The translations under genes and the position numbers were made by a program. A model generated the notes under the pieces. That model searched no databases. It worked only from the letters and a program-made list of their open reading frames with translations, and was not told the origin of the DNA. Positions 16,710-25,017 of a stretch of 64,000 nucleotides of DNA are shown here, in pieces (positions within the stretch are counted from its first letter, which is position 1; each line of letters opens with the position of its first letter). The stretch is from Bacteroidota bacterium (GTDB lineage: Bacteria; Bacteroidota; Bacteroidia; B-17B0; Aurantibacillaceae), in the NCBI GenBank assembly GCA_016194985.1, contig JACQAK010000039.1, positions 39,389 through 103,388 on the forward strand, given 5' to 3'.

Positions 16710-18179
16710 TTAAAACTTCAAATAAGGCATTAAACCATGCAATCCGCCTTCACGGCCAAATCCACTTTCTTTATAGCCTCCAAACGGAGATGTTGGATCG
16801 AACTTATTATAGGTATTAGCCCAAACCACCCCGGCACGCAATTTAGAAGTCATATTAAAAATACGGGAGCCTTTATCGGTCCATACGCCGGCACTTAAAC
16901 CATAAGGAATATTGTTGGCTTTTTCAATCACCTCTTCAATGGTTCTGAATGTTTGAACCGCTAATACGGGTCCAAAAATTTCTTCCTGAGAAATGCGGTG
17001 TGATTGAGAGGTGTTTAAAAATAAGGTTGGGCGAACAAAGAATCCTTTTTTAGGAATAGAGCAAGAGCTTTGATACATCTCAGCTCCATCGTTTACCCCA
17101 ATTTTTAAATACTCATTGATTTTATTCAATTGCATTTTAGAATTGATAGCACCGATGTCTGTATTTTTATCTAAAGGATCACCAACAATTAACGTTTCTA
17201 ATCGGTCTTTTAATTTGCGGATCACTTCATCGGCAACGCTTTCCTGAACAAATAAACGGGATCCTGCACAACATACATGTCCCTGATTAAAGAAGATACC
17301 ATTTACAATTCCTTCTACAGCCTGATTAATGGGAGCATCTTCAAAAATAATGTTAGCTGCTTTTCCACCTAACTCAAGCGTTAATTTTTTATCTGTTCCG
17401 GCAATGGCTTTCTGGATCCATTTACCAACGTTTGTGCTGCCGGTAAAGGCTATTTTATTAATGTCTTTGTGATTCACCATAGAAGCACCAACCGGGCCAT
17501 GGCCTGTAATGATATTAACAACACCATCCGGCAATCCGCTTTCCTGAATAATTTCGGCAAGCTTCAATGCGGTTAAAGAGGTGGTTTCAGCTGGCTTCAA
17601 TACAACCGTATTTCCTGTGGCCAAAGCCGGCGCAATTTTCCAGGCAGCCATGAGTAATGGAAAATTCCATGGGATCACTTGCCCTGCAACGCCTAAGGAT
17701 TTTGGATGACGGTTAGGAAACGCATATTCTAATTTATCGGCCCAGCCGGCATAATAGAAAAAGTGATTGGCTGCTAAAGGCACATCAATATCACGGCTTT
17801 CACGAATGGATTTTCCACCATCCATGGTTTCAATAACAGATAGTTCACGGGCTCGCTCCTGAATTAAACGCGCTATACGGTAAATGTATTTAGCACGTTC
17901 TTTCGCCGGCATTTTGCTCCATGTTTTATCATAGGCACCACGAGCTGCTTTCACAGCAGTATCTACATCTTTATCATTAGCCTCTGCAATGCTCGAAATT
18001 TTTTCTTCGGTAGCAGGATTAATAGTATCGAAATATTTACCTGAATTTGGTTTTACAAATTTACCATTGATAAACAACTCATATTGTTTTTGTAAACGGA
18101 TATGATCGGTTGCTTCCGGTGACGGCGCATATTTCCAATCGGTAAAGTATTCTAATTTTTTAGCTTCTTTTTTTGCCAT
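16710..18179 (-). CDS. NAD(P)-dependent aldehyde dehydrogenase (ALDH16-like catalytic subunit)
   Basis: Full-length ALDH of 489 residues that oxidises an aldehyde to an acid. Visible motifs are the cofactor-binding block VIPWNFPLLMAAWKIAPALA with NTVVLKPAE, the Rossmann FTGSTNVGK, the Glu motif LELGGKAANI, the catalytic Cys pair at 303-304 (NQGHVCCAGSR), and EEIFGPVLAVQTF with the C-terminal PFGGYKESGFGREGG. The start is ATG 18179 (MAKKEAKKLEYF). It is downstream of deoC and paired with a truncated ALDH-like protein at 15134-16012. In the same order these occur in several bacteria and suggest deoxyribose or related aldehyde use; acetaldehyde from DeoC is a plausible substrate (inference). Confidence 0.93.
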   Translation of the reverse strand: MAKKEAKKLEYFTDWKYAPSPEATDHIRLQKQYELFINGKFVKPNSGKYFDTINPATEEKISSIAEANDKDVDTAVKAARGAYDKTWSKMPAKERAKYIYRIARLIQERARELSVIETMDGGKSIRESRDIDVPLAANHFFYYAGWADKLEYAFPNRHPKSLGVAGQVIPWNFPLLMAAWKIAPALATGNTVVLKPAETTSLTALKLAEIIQESGLPDGVVNIITGHGPVGASMVNHKDINKIAFTGSTNVGKWIQKAIAGTDKKLTLELGGKAANIIFEDAPINQAVEGIVNGIFFNQGHVCCAGSRLFVQESVADEVIRKLKDRLETLIVGDPLDKNTDIGAINSKMQLNKINEYLKIGVNDGAEMYQSSCSIPKKGFFVRPTLFLNTSQSHRISQEEIFGPVLAVQTFRTIEEVIEKANNIPYGLSAGVWTDKGSRIFNMTSKLRAGVVWANTYNKFDPTSPFGGYKESGFGREGGLHGLMPYLKF

Positions 18180-18231
18180 TTTTTGTTTTGTTTTTGAACG
18201 CAAAAGATTAATATTCAAGCGAATAAAAAAA

Positions 18232-18975
18232 TTAATTTACACGTTTAATTTCATACTTATAGTTAGTCGTTTTAGCTATCCAGCTTCCATGGCCATTTAT
18301 TGTTTGGGTTGAAGTTAAGCCTCCACCAATGGTCAAGATAAAAGTTGAATTTAAAGGAATAGATAAAAGTTCAGGGGCTTTAATTGTGTCTACAATAGTA
18401 TGTGATAATGGAGGATAACTAATTTGAGTATACATTTTAATAAACGGATAAACATATCCGTCTTGATCAGATAATATAATTGAAGAACTCCGTTGTGGAT
18501 TTATAATCTTTATAGGAATTCCAATATTAGCATCAAATGTTAGAGGAACTATAGTTGAATCACCATCAATAGTAAAAATTGAAAGGGAATCATTATATTG
18601 AAAATTTCCAAAGTCAGAAGATATAATATTCCAAGACGACTTGTTAATCAGCTTTAAAAAATTTGGAGATGAATTTACTTGACCAGAAAAACTATTATTT
18701 ATATCTGAAACATAGCCGTTATAATTTGTACTTGTAAAAGGAAGCCAAGGATTGTTTGTGTAGGTCGTTTCCGTATAGAGACCATTAAACAAAAAACTAG
18801 TATCAAATGTGCCCCCAGAATTTTTTGTCATTATAAGATAGGTATGCAAATTGCAGTCATATGCTAAAGGTTGTGCATTATTAACAATCGGGGTTTCTGC
18901 AGGCGAAGAAGACTTTTTCTTACATGCGAAAACAATCATAAACAAAAAAAATGGTAAGTAACTTTTAAATCTCAT
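18232..18975 (-). CDS. Lipoprotein of unknown function
   Basis: I do not recognise this 247-residue protein. It has a lipoprotein signal (YLPFFLFMIVFACKKK) with lipobox Cys at residue 18, then a Ser/Lys-rich linker and beta-rich sequence with many Tyr and Thr and no motif I know. It lies between deoC (17 bp upstream) and the ALDH gene, on the same strand, so it is cotranscribed with sugar or aldehyde genes. Base composition looks more AT-rich than its neighbours, which hints at late insertion into the operon; that is an impression, not a measured value. Confidence 0.75.
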   Translation of the reverse strand: MRFKSYLPFFLFMIVFACKKKSSSPAETPIVNNAQPLAYDCNLHTYLIMTKNSGGTFDTSFLFNGLYTETTYTNNPWLPFTSTNYNGYVSDINNSFSGQVNSSPNFLKLINKSSWNIISSDFGNFQYNDSLSIFTIDGDSTIVPLTFDANIGIPIKIINPQRSSSIILSDQDGYVYPFIKMYTQISYPPLSHTIVDTIKAPELLSIPLNSTFILTIGGGLTSTQTINGHGSWIAKTTNYKYEIKRVN

Positions 18976-18992
18976 ATTGTAATTTTTAGGTT

Positions 18993-19895
18993 TTAATCCA
19001 CTGAAATATAATCTTTACTATAATATACACCTTTAGCTTCTTTTTCTAATTGCAGGATCAGATCATTGGCTAAAGAGCTTGCTCCAAAACGGAACCACTT
19101 ATTATCCAGCCAGGCACTGCCTACAGTTTCGTGTAACATCACTAAGTATTGTAAGGCGCCTTTTGCCGTGCTGATACCACCGGCAGGTTTCATCCCCACC
19201 ATGATCCCCGTTTTATAATAATAATCTTTTATAGCATCTAGCATCACCAGGGTAACAGGCATGGTTGCTGCTACTCCGATTTTACCGGTAGATGTTTTAA
19301 TAAAATCCGCTCCTGCATAAATAGCTATATCGCTTGCGCGGCGAACATTATCTAAAGTAGAGATCTCTCCGGTTTCGAAAATAACTTTCAGGCGGGCATT
19401 GTATTTATGTGTCAGATCTTTGATAGCAGCAATTTCATCAAATACAAAATTATAGTTCCCTTTCAAAAACTCACCACGACTAATTACCATATCAATCTCG
19501 TCAGCACCATTATCCAAAGCAAATTTGGTATCCAGTAATTTGATTTGCATGGTGGAATTACCGCTTGGAAACGCTGTTGATACCGAAGCAACTTTTACCT
19601 GACTCCCTTTTAACGCATCTTTGGCTGTTTTTACCATCGTGGGATACACACACACGGCTGCTGTTGTTGGCAAGTCGGGCAAAGCAATATGCGGATGCAT
19701 GGCTTTGTAACACATTTGAATTACTTTTCCTTCAGTATCTTTTCCTTCCAGCGTTGTTAAATCTATCATGTTCAGTGCAAGTTTCAAAGCCTGCACTTTA
19801 CTTCCTTTTTTAATACTGCGTGTATTAAAACGAGCCACTCTTTCCTCTATTCCTACTTGATCAATAGTTGGGCTGTTTCTAAAATCGTATGCCAT
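18993..19895 (-). CDS. deoC: Deoxyribose-phosphate aldolase
   Basis: DeoC splits 2-deoxyribose-5-phosphate into acetaldehyde and glyceraldehyde-3-phosphate in deoxynucleoside catabolism. The Schiff-base lysine is Lys200 in DFIKTSTGK. Other family blocks are the AVCVYP strand, VASVSTAFPSG, NGADEIDMVISRG, VIFETGEI and GMKPAGGI. At 300 residues it has an N-terminal extension (residues 1-45) compared with the 220-260-residue E. coli-type enzymes, as in the longer DeoC type. It is the first gene of a minus-strand operon with the lipoprotein and ALDH genes. A -7 box lies 32 bases upstream of the start. Confidence 0.95.
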   Translation of the reverse strand: MAYDFRNSPTIDQVGIEERVARFNTRSIKKGSKVQALKLALNMIDLTTLEGKDTEGKVIQMCYKAMHPHIALPDLPTTAAVCVYPTMVKTAKDALKGSQVKVASVSTAFPSGNSTMQIKLLDTKFALDNGADEIDMVISRGEFLKGNYNFVFDEIAAIKDLTHKYNARLKVIFETGEISTLDNVRRASDIAIYAGADFIKTSTGKIGVAATMPVTLVMLDAIKDYYYKTGIMVGMKPAGGISTAKGALQYLVMLHETVGSAWLDNKWFRFGASSLANDLILQLEKEAKGVYYSKDYISVD

Positions 19896-19926
19896 GTTAA
19901 TGTTTATTAAAACAGGTTATTTAGGT

Positions 19927-19934
19927 CAAAAGTA
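19927..19934 (-). promoter_or_regulatory. -7 promoter box for deoC
   Basis: On the minus strand the sequence reads TACTTTTG, an exact match to TAnnTTTG, ending 31 bases upstream of the deoC ATG. No clear -33 TTTG was seen at standard spacing. Confidence 0.5.
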
Positions 19935-20090
19935 AGATATTTAATTGTATTTTTAAATTCTAAATTTGGAAGATCCGGAGTTGTTAAAATAACGTAGTTC
20001 CTTTTGAAATAATTGACATAAATGGATAGAGTTAGTTTAACAGAAATAGTGTAAAGCTGTTGACGGAGTTCTTCAAATAAGGAATATTTA

Positions 20091-21332
20091 ATGTTTGCAC
20101 TTTGCGATAAAATAATTTCGAAAAACAAATTGAAACCACACAGAAAGCTGTTTGGAAAATACAACTATTCCGCTTTCGAAGAAGTTAATGCTATTCCTGA
20201 AACAGATTGGAACACCGCTATCAAAGATCATAACGTATTTTTGTCCTATGCTTACCTAGGCCTCATACACCAACAAAAAACAGAGAGCTTCCGCTTTCGA
20301 TATGTGATTGTATATAACCGTCAAACACCCATTGGCGTGTTATATTTTCAGATCAATGACTTTTCTGCTTCATTATTTGGGGAATTGATTTCTCAGCAAA
20401 TAAGCGAACTGCAAAGTAAACGAGCCTCTGTTTTCCAAAAATACATTAAGCATAATGAGAACGAAACAATCATGCGCTTGGTAACCTGTGGCAACAATTT
20501 TATCAGTGGCGAACATGGATTCTTTATCAATATCAATAACAAAAAAACAATTTTTAAAATTGTGGAAGGGGTAATTGATGCGGTAGCCCGAGAAGAAAAG
20601 CTAAGAGGAAAAATATCCGCTATTTTAGTAAAAGACTTTTATGAAGAAGGCTTTGGCGATAAAGATTGTTGGTATTGTACAAAGTTTATTCATTTCAATG
20701 TAGAACCAAATATGATTATTGATTTGCCGCAAGGCTTGTCAAACCTTTCAGACTACACAGCGCATTTCTCTAAAAAATACAGAAACAGGGCAAAGCATAT
20801 TTTAAAAGCAAGTTCGACACTCACCAAAAAGAGATTGAGTCCGGCCGATGTGATCAAATATAACGATACAATGTATGAACTCTATACTCAGGTATTTAAT
20901 CATGCTAAATTTAAGCTTGCGCATTTATCTAAGAATTACTTTAAGGATGTTGTCTCCACACAAGCCAATTTGTTTTACATAGATGCCTGGTTTAAAGATG
21001 AACAAATGGTATCGTTTGCAAGCGGCTTTTATTTAACCAACGAAATTGAAGCACATTATATAGGGTTTAATTATGAACTCAATAAAGAATTTGATTTATA
21101 TCAAACCATTCTTTACAGTTACATTGAAGAAGCAATAAGGGCAAATAAGCAAAGAATTAATTTGGGTCGTACGGCCTCCGAAATTAAAAGCACAGTTGGT
21201 GCAAAAGCACATGAGCTTATCTGTTATATTAAGCCACAAAATACGGTATCAAAACTAATATTGAAACCCTTTATGCAGTTTTTGCAGCCAACCGATTGGG
21301 TTCCAAGAAACCCATTTAAAGATGAAGCATAA
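20091..21332 (+). CDS. GNAT-type acyltransferase, BioF2/FemAB-like
   Basis: This 413-residue cytoplasmic protein has two GNAT-like halves. The N-terminal half contains FRFRYVIVYNRQTPIGVLYFQ. The C-terminal half carries the BioF2-like (PF13480) core: FSKKYRNRAKHILKAS, VFNHAKFKLAHLS, SFASGFYLTNEIEAHYIGF, and the terminal RINLGRTASEIKSTVGAKA. Members transfer acyl or aminoacyl groups; many are tied to envelope or polysaccharide modification, but the substrate cannot be read. It is transcribed alone, divergent from deoC, and ends at a bidirectional terminator. The ATG at 20091 is the only upstream candidate; there is no SD-like sequence. Confidence 0.8.
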   Translation: MFALCDKIISKNKLKPHRKLFGKYNYSAFEEVNAIPETDWNTAIKDHNVFLSYAYLGLIHQQKTESFRFRYVIVYNRQTPIGVLYFQINDFSASLFGELISQQISELQSKRASVFQKYIKHNENETIMRLVTCGNNFISGEHGFFININNKKTIFKIVEGVIDAVAREEKLRGKISAILVKDFYEEGFGDKDCWYCTKFIHFNVEPNMIIDLPQGLSNLSDYTAHFSKKYRNRAKHILKASSTLTKKRLSPADVIKYNDTMYELYTQVFNHAKFKLAHLSKNYFKDVVSTQANLFYIDAWFKDEQMVSFASGFYLTNEIEAHYIGFNYELNKEFDLYQTILYSYIEEAIRANKQRINLGRTASEIKSTVGAKAHELICYIKPQNTVSKLILKPFMQFLQPTDWVPRNPFKDEA

Positions 21333-21362
21333 AAAAAGCAGGAATTTAAATCCCTGCTTTTT
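21333..21362. terminator. Bidirectional terminator
   Basis: Stem AAAAAGCAGG / CCTGCTTTTT with a 10-base loop, flanked by A and T tracts on both sides. It lies between the convergent stop codons at 21332 (+) and 21383 (-), so it can serve both genes. Confidence 0.85.
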
Positions 21363-21382
21363 GATTTCAATACGATATACAA

Positions 21383-21826
21383 TTAATCGTCTGTTGGATC
21401 CGGAGCCTTTTTAGCAGCCGCTTTTTTTGGCTTTATTTTTTTAGGCCATAACACATTAATTAATTCGTTATGTACAGTGATCATTGATTCGCTGATACCA
21501 TTTACGATATCCACATCTTTATTGGAGTTGTTTTTCCAGGTACGTAATACTTCTTCTTCGGTATTATCTTCTTTAATAATATAGAATTTAACTAATTTTT
21601 TCTGGCGTACTTCTGCTTTTCCGCTCCAGCAATTGGCTTTAGAGCCAATACGGGAAGTAATGATCACATCTGTATAAACACCATCTTCTACTTCGTCGGC
21701 ACCACGTTCATCAAATTTCTGGGACCATTTATTGTAACAGGTCAATTCTCTTGGTTCTTCCGTTTGAGCCTGTACTTGAATTGTTGTTGAAGATATAGCA
21801 AATGCTAAAAGTAATTTTTTAATCAT
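21383..21826 (-). CDS. Small exported protein of unknown function
   Basis: This 147-residue protein starts with a clear signal peptide (KKLLLAFAISSTTIQVQAQ) and continues with a soluble domain containing two Cys (LTCYNKWSQ and KANCWSGKA), likely a disulphide in the periplasm. The C-terminus is basic and Lys/Ala/Pro-rich (KKIKPKKAAAKKAPDPTDD). I chose ATG 21826 because the signal peptide follows it directly; the frame stays open further upstream to 21877. I recognise no family. It is a single gene ending at the bidirectional terminator. Confidence 0.7.
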   Translation of the reverse strand: MIKKLLLAFAISSTTIQVQAQTEEPRELTCYNKWSQKFDERGADEVEDGVYTDVIITSRIGSKANCWSGKAEVRQKKLVKFYIIKEDNTEEEVLRTWKNNSNKDVDIVNGISESMITVHNELINVLWPKKIKPKKAAAKKAPDPTDD

Positions 21827-21949
21827 GGGTTTGTTTTTTCGAAACATAAATATATAATATATCACATGTAAAGGCAAATATTTTACGGCAATAATAAAAA
21901 ATTATTTATATGAAGGCAGAATGATTTGAAAAAGAACTTGTTTTTTTGA

Positions 21950-23614
21950 TTACTTCACGATAATTAATTTAAATTTCTCTTTTTGATTTATAGATGAACT
22001 GTTTGCAAAAAGCTGACTGGATTTTTCATCTACACTGACATATTTCCCATTTGTTGCTTGCAAGGCGATAATATCGTTAGAGAGCTTTATTAACTTAAAT
22101 AGTTCCCATGAGCCGGCATTTAATCTTGTGGCTGTCATTTCGCATTTATTATTAAGTTCGGTGGATATAAATTTATTGGCATGAGAATAGAGAAGTACAT
22201 GTTCTTGATCCAATTTTACCATTGAGAATGTTTCCCAAAGCCCTACATTATCTCTGTTAACTACTAAGGTATTATTTATGTTTTCGTCTGCGCAAACAAA
22301 TTTTCGATTAAAAGAAGATTGTAAATTAAACGTTATTCGTTCATCCCATTTATGCTGAGCTTCAATTCGTATCAAAGAGCCTGTTTCTTGTTGTTTAGAT
22401 TGAGCTTCTTTGGTTAGTTTTTCCATTAAAGAGGGTAGTAAGGGTATAGATTTAGCAATCTCATCTACCATAGTGTTTGAACTATTATTAAGGTAGTAAT
22501 CAGCAACACCAAAAGGGAAAGTCTCAAAATTGCTAATATTACTTATTAAAATAACATAATTGGAACTATTTAGTTCCCCTATTATATCAAGGTCTTTTAG
22601 TGGGATGCCCGGCGCCTCATTTATAGGAAAGGATGTGGTTGAGAAGTAATACCAGTATTTTGAATCATCCGAAAGAATATATTTTAGAGCGTTTTGATCT
22701 TTGATTTGCCAGAAATAACTATCACCAATAATGATGGCTTTTGGACGGTAATTAGTTTTACTGGACTCTATAAATTGATGTCTGGGGTAAACATATTGTG
22801 CCTGACCTAAGCTGAATAATAGATTTAGAGGACCTTCGAAATCAGCGTCTGCACCTCTGGCGGTATCTGAAAATTCGACATCCAAAGGAGTATATTTTGG
22901 AATGGGTCTTGGTGTTGTTTTTTCGATATAATGCACTAATGTATCTTGCGCAATTGATGCACCATAAGTAGACCAATGAAATCCTGTTTTTGTAAACAAA
23001 GGATAAGGGCTGGTAGGTTTTAATTGCCTGAAGTAGGCACAGTAGTCAATAACCGGAATATTTCGTTTTTTGAAGCCTTCAATAAAATCTTTATAATCAG
23101 TCTGCGTTTTAGGAGGGCTATTTAAATAGGGTCTTGGAAGGTATTCCGGAATAACACTTTCTTTTGAAGGCGCTATTAGCACCAAAAAATGACCCCCATG
23201 TTTCTCCACTCCGTTTTTCAAAAACTCTATTTTATCAAGCGTTGCATTATTTTTTTCCGAACCATTATATGCAATTCCTAAGGTTCGTTTGGTAGAGCCC
23301 AAACTGAATATAAAATCGTCTTTCCCGGCAATATTATCAGAGATGCTAAGCTCATGAAAAAGCAGGTAGTTTATGCTGTTTTTCATTTTCACAAAAAAAG
23401 GTCTGAATCCAAAATCAAAATTTTCATAATCTTCAACCTGTTTTTGAAACGCCAGTGTTTTTACAGAATCAAGAGAAAAATGAGGACGTTCGGGTTTAAT
23501 ATATGCCCCTTTTAATTCAGATTCTTTAAATAGTTTAAAGCGTTGCTGGATAATAGGTACCCAAAGCACAGCAAAAAACATCACAAATAGTCCTATTTTA
23601 AAACCTTGCCGCAT
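21950..23614 (-). CDS. AlgJ/AlgX-like SGNH acetyltransferase fused to a fascin-like beta-trefoil
   Basis: This 554-residue protein starts with a membrane anchor (GLFVMFFAVLWVPIIQQ). The middle (residues about 90-370) is an AlgX/AlgJ SGNH-type O-acetylation domain with catalytic blocks FLVLIAPSKESVIP, the His motif TKTGFHWSTYG, and the Ser motif AIIIGDSYFWQ. The last 150 residues form three or four repeats typical of a fascin-like/actin-crosslinking beta-trefoil (WETFSMVKLDQEH, HANKFISTE, WELFKLIKLS, IALQATNGKYVSVDEKSS), a fold often used to bind carbohydrates. The gene follows the MBOAT gene by 3 bases, the usual AlgI-AlgJ pair for O-acetylating an exopolysaccharide. The trefoil fusion is unusual to my knowledge. 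Confidence 0.82.
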   Translation of the reverse strand: MRQGFKIGLFVMFFAVLWVPIIQQRFKLFKESELKGAYIKPERPHFSLDSVKTLAFQKQVEDYENFDFGFRPFFVKMKNSINYLLFHELSISDNIAGKDDFIFSLGSTKRTLGIAYNGSEKNNATLDKIEFLKNGVEKHGGHFLVLIAPSKESVIPEYLPRPYLNSPPKTQTDYKDFIEGFKKRNIPVIDYCAYFRQLKPTSPYPLFTKTGFHWSTYGASIAQDTLVHYIEKTTPRPIPKYTPLDVEFSDTARGADADFEGPLNLLFSLGQAQYVYPRHQFIESSKTNYRPKAIIIGDSYFWQIKDQNALKYILSDDSKYWYYFSTTSFPINEAPGIPLKDLDIIGELNSSNYVILISNISNFETFPFGVADYYLNNSSNTMVDEIAKSIPLLPSLMEKLTKEAQSKQQETGSLIRIEAQHKWDERITFNLQSSFNRKFVCADENINNTLVVNRDNVGLWETFSMVKLDQEHVLLYSHANKFISTELNNKCEMTATRLNAGSWELFKLIKLSNDIIALQATNGKYVSVDEKSSQLFANSSSINQKEKFKLIIVK

Positions 23615-23617
23615 GGA

Positions 23618-24091
23618 TTAAAATTTAAAGTAGATAAAAGGATTAAAGTCGCTGGATGTTATCTCCCCAACACAAATACCTAAGCTAAGGATAATACATA
23701 AGATAGTTAAAACAGTTCGCTTAAAACTAAAATTAAGAGGAGAGTCATCTGACTCTGTTATTTTTAATTTATAGAATAAAGGAATAAAGGATAGGATAAC
23801 GGCTACCCCTAAAATGGAAAGCAAATGGTTAGAAAAAAAAGATTCTTTGAATGTGAAAGAAAACATTTTTTTAAAGAAACTCATTGCTTGTTGGATATTT
23901 TGAGAACGGAATAGTACCCAACCAAGTGTAACGACAAAAAATGTAAATAATACACGAAAGAAGGCCCCTATTTTTGAGGTAAGCTTGAGAAGAAATAAGC
24001 GTTCTATTGCCAGAAAAAAACCATGATAAGCCCCCCATAAAATAAAGCTCCATTCGGCCCCATGCCAAAACCCCGAGATTAAAAAAACCAC
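23618..24091 (-). pseudogene. MBOAT O-acyltransferase (AlgI-like), C-terminal part of a broken gene
   Basis: This reading frame begins inside the MBOAT fold. It carries the conserved FLISGFWHGAEWSFILWG block with the family His and the following membrane helices, ending next to the AlgJ-like gene. It overlaps the N-terminal fragment by 13 bases in another frame, so the two parts cannot be translated as one protein. Read upstream, the frame encodes YWTNLW before VVFLISG, as in intact AlgI. The roughly 60 residues that normally come before it (including the RRWH and YIPLGGNR region) are absent from the DNA. Confidence 0.85.
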
Positions 24092-24867
24092 CCATAAATT
24101 AGTCCAATAGCCATATCCGAGTACCCCGAAAAGTCAAAATAAATTTGCATGGTATAGGTAATAGCACCCATCCAGGACAATACAAAATCCAACTCATCGG
24201 CCTGTAAGGCAAAAATACGATCAGCTTCTTTACCTAATACATTAGCAATTAATACCTTTTTTGCTAATCCAATCGAAAAACGTAAAAATCCTAATAAGAC
24301 TTCGTCAACATTAAATTTTTTATCTCTTCCCTGAATCTGGTCGGAAATTTCATTGTACCTAATAATTGGTCCTGCAATCAATTGAGGGAATAGTAATATG
24401 TACAATGCATAATCTGATATTTTTTTCATAGGAGGCTTTACGCCCCGGTATACATCAATAATGAAACTTAATTGATGGAATGTAAAAAATGAAATACCTA
24501 TCGGCAACGCAATTCGTAATATGTGTATTGGATTTATACCTAACATACCAAAAAGAACATTGGCATTATCAATAAAGAAATTGGCATATTTAAAATATAA
24601 TAAAAGGGATAGGTTAATAATAACTGCAAAAATTAATAAACGAAATTGCAGTTTTTTTTCTTTTAATCGAACAATCCAGTGAGCTATACCAAAATTAAAA
24701 ATAATGGTAGCTAACAACACAAAAATGAACTGAGGGGCCCCCCAAGCATAAAACAATATGCTGGTTAATACAATAAAATAATTCTTTAAAACCGGAGGTA
24801 AAAGAAAATAAACTGTAAAAAAAACAGGCAAAAAATAAATTAAAAATAAAGCGCTGCTAAAGAGCAT
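24079..24867 (-). pseudogene. MBOAT O-acyltransferase (AlgI-like), N-terminal part of a broken gene
   Basis: Intact AlgI-type start (SALFLIYFLPVFFTVYFLLP) and membrane helices up to YFDFSGYSDMAIGL, then IYGWFF and a stop at 24079-24081. In intact relatives the DMAIGL motif is followed by a G-x-M-x-GF and PENFNYPY region. Here the DNA jumps straight to the sequence coding TNLW of the C-terminal part, so about 60 codons are missing and the frame has shifted. The junction contains ACTA, which would fit both sides. The product would be a truncated membrane protein without the catalytic His, so acetyl import for the adjacent AlgJ-like protein is probably lost unless this is an assembly error. Confidence 0.85.
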
Positions 24868-24995
24868 ATGATTCTAGTAAGATTGTTTTTTAGCCCACTA
24901 ATATAACCAAATATCTTTGATATTTATTGTAGTCAAAGTGACACGTAATTTATTTTTGCTACAAATTATAGCACGACTTTGCTTTTTTTTGACAT

Positions 24996-25003
24996 TACTT
25001 TTG
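24996..25003 (+). promoter_or_regulatory. -7 promoter box for comM
   Basis: TACTTTTG is an exact TAnnTTTG match, 14 bases before the ATG at 25018. It lies inside the upstream extension of the open frame, which supports the start at 25018 rather than 24979. No -33 TTTG lies at standard spacing. Confidence 0.6.
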
Positions 25004-25017
25004 CGAAAAAATTTGTT

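Noticed and set aside
24979..25017. Upstream ATG start for comM
   Set aside because: The added 13 residues are not part of the family start and the -7 promoter box lies within them.
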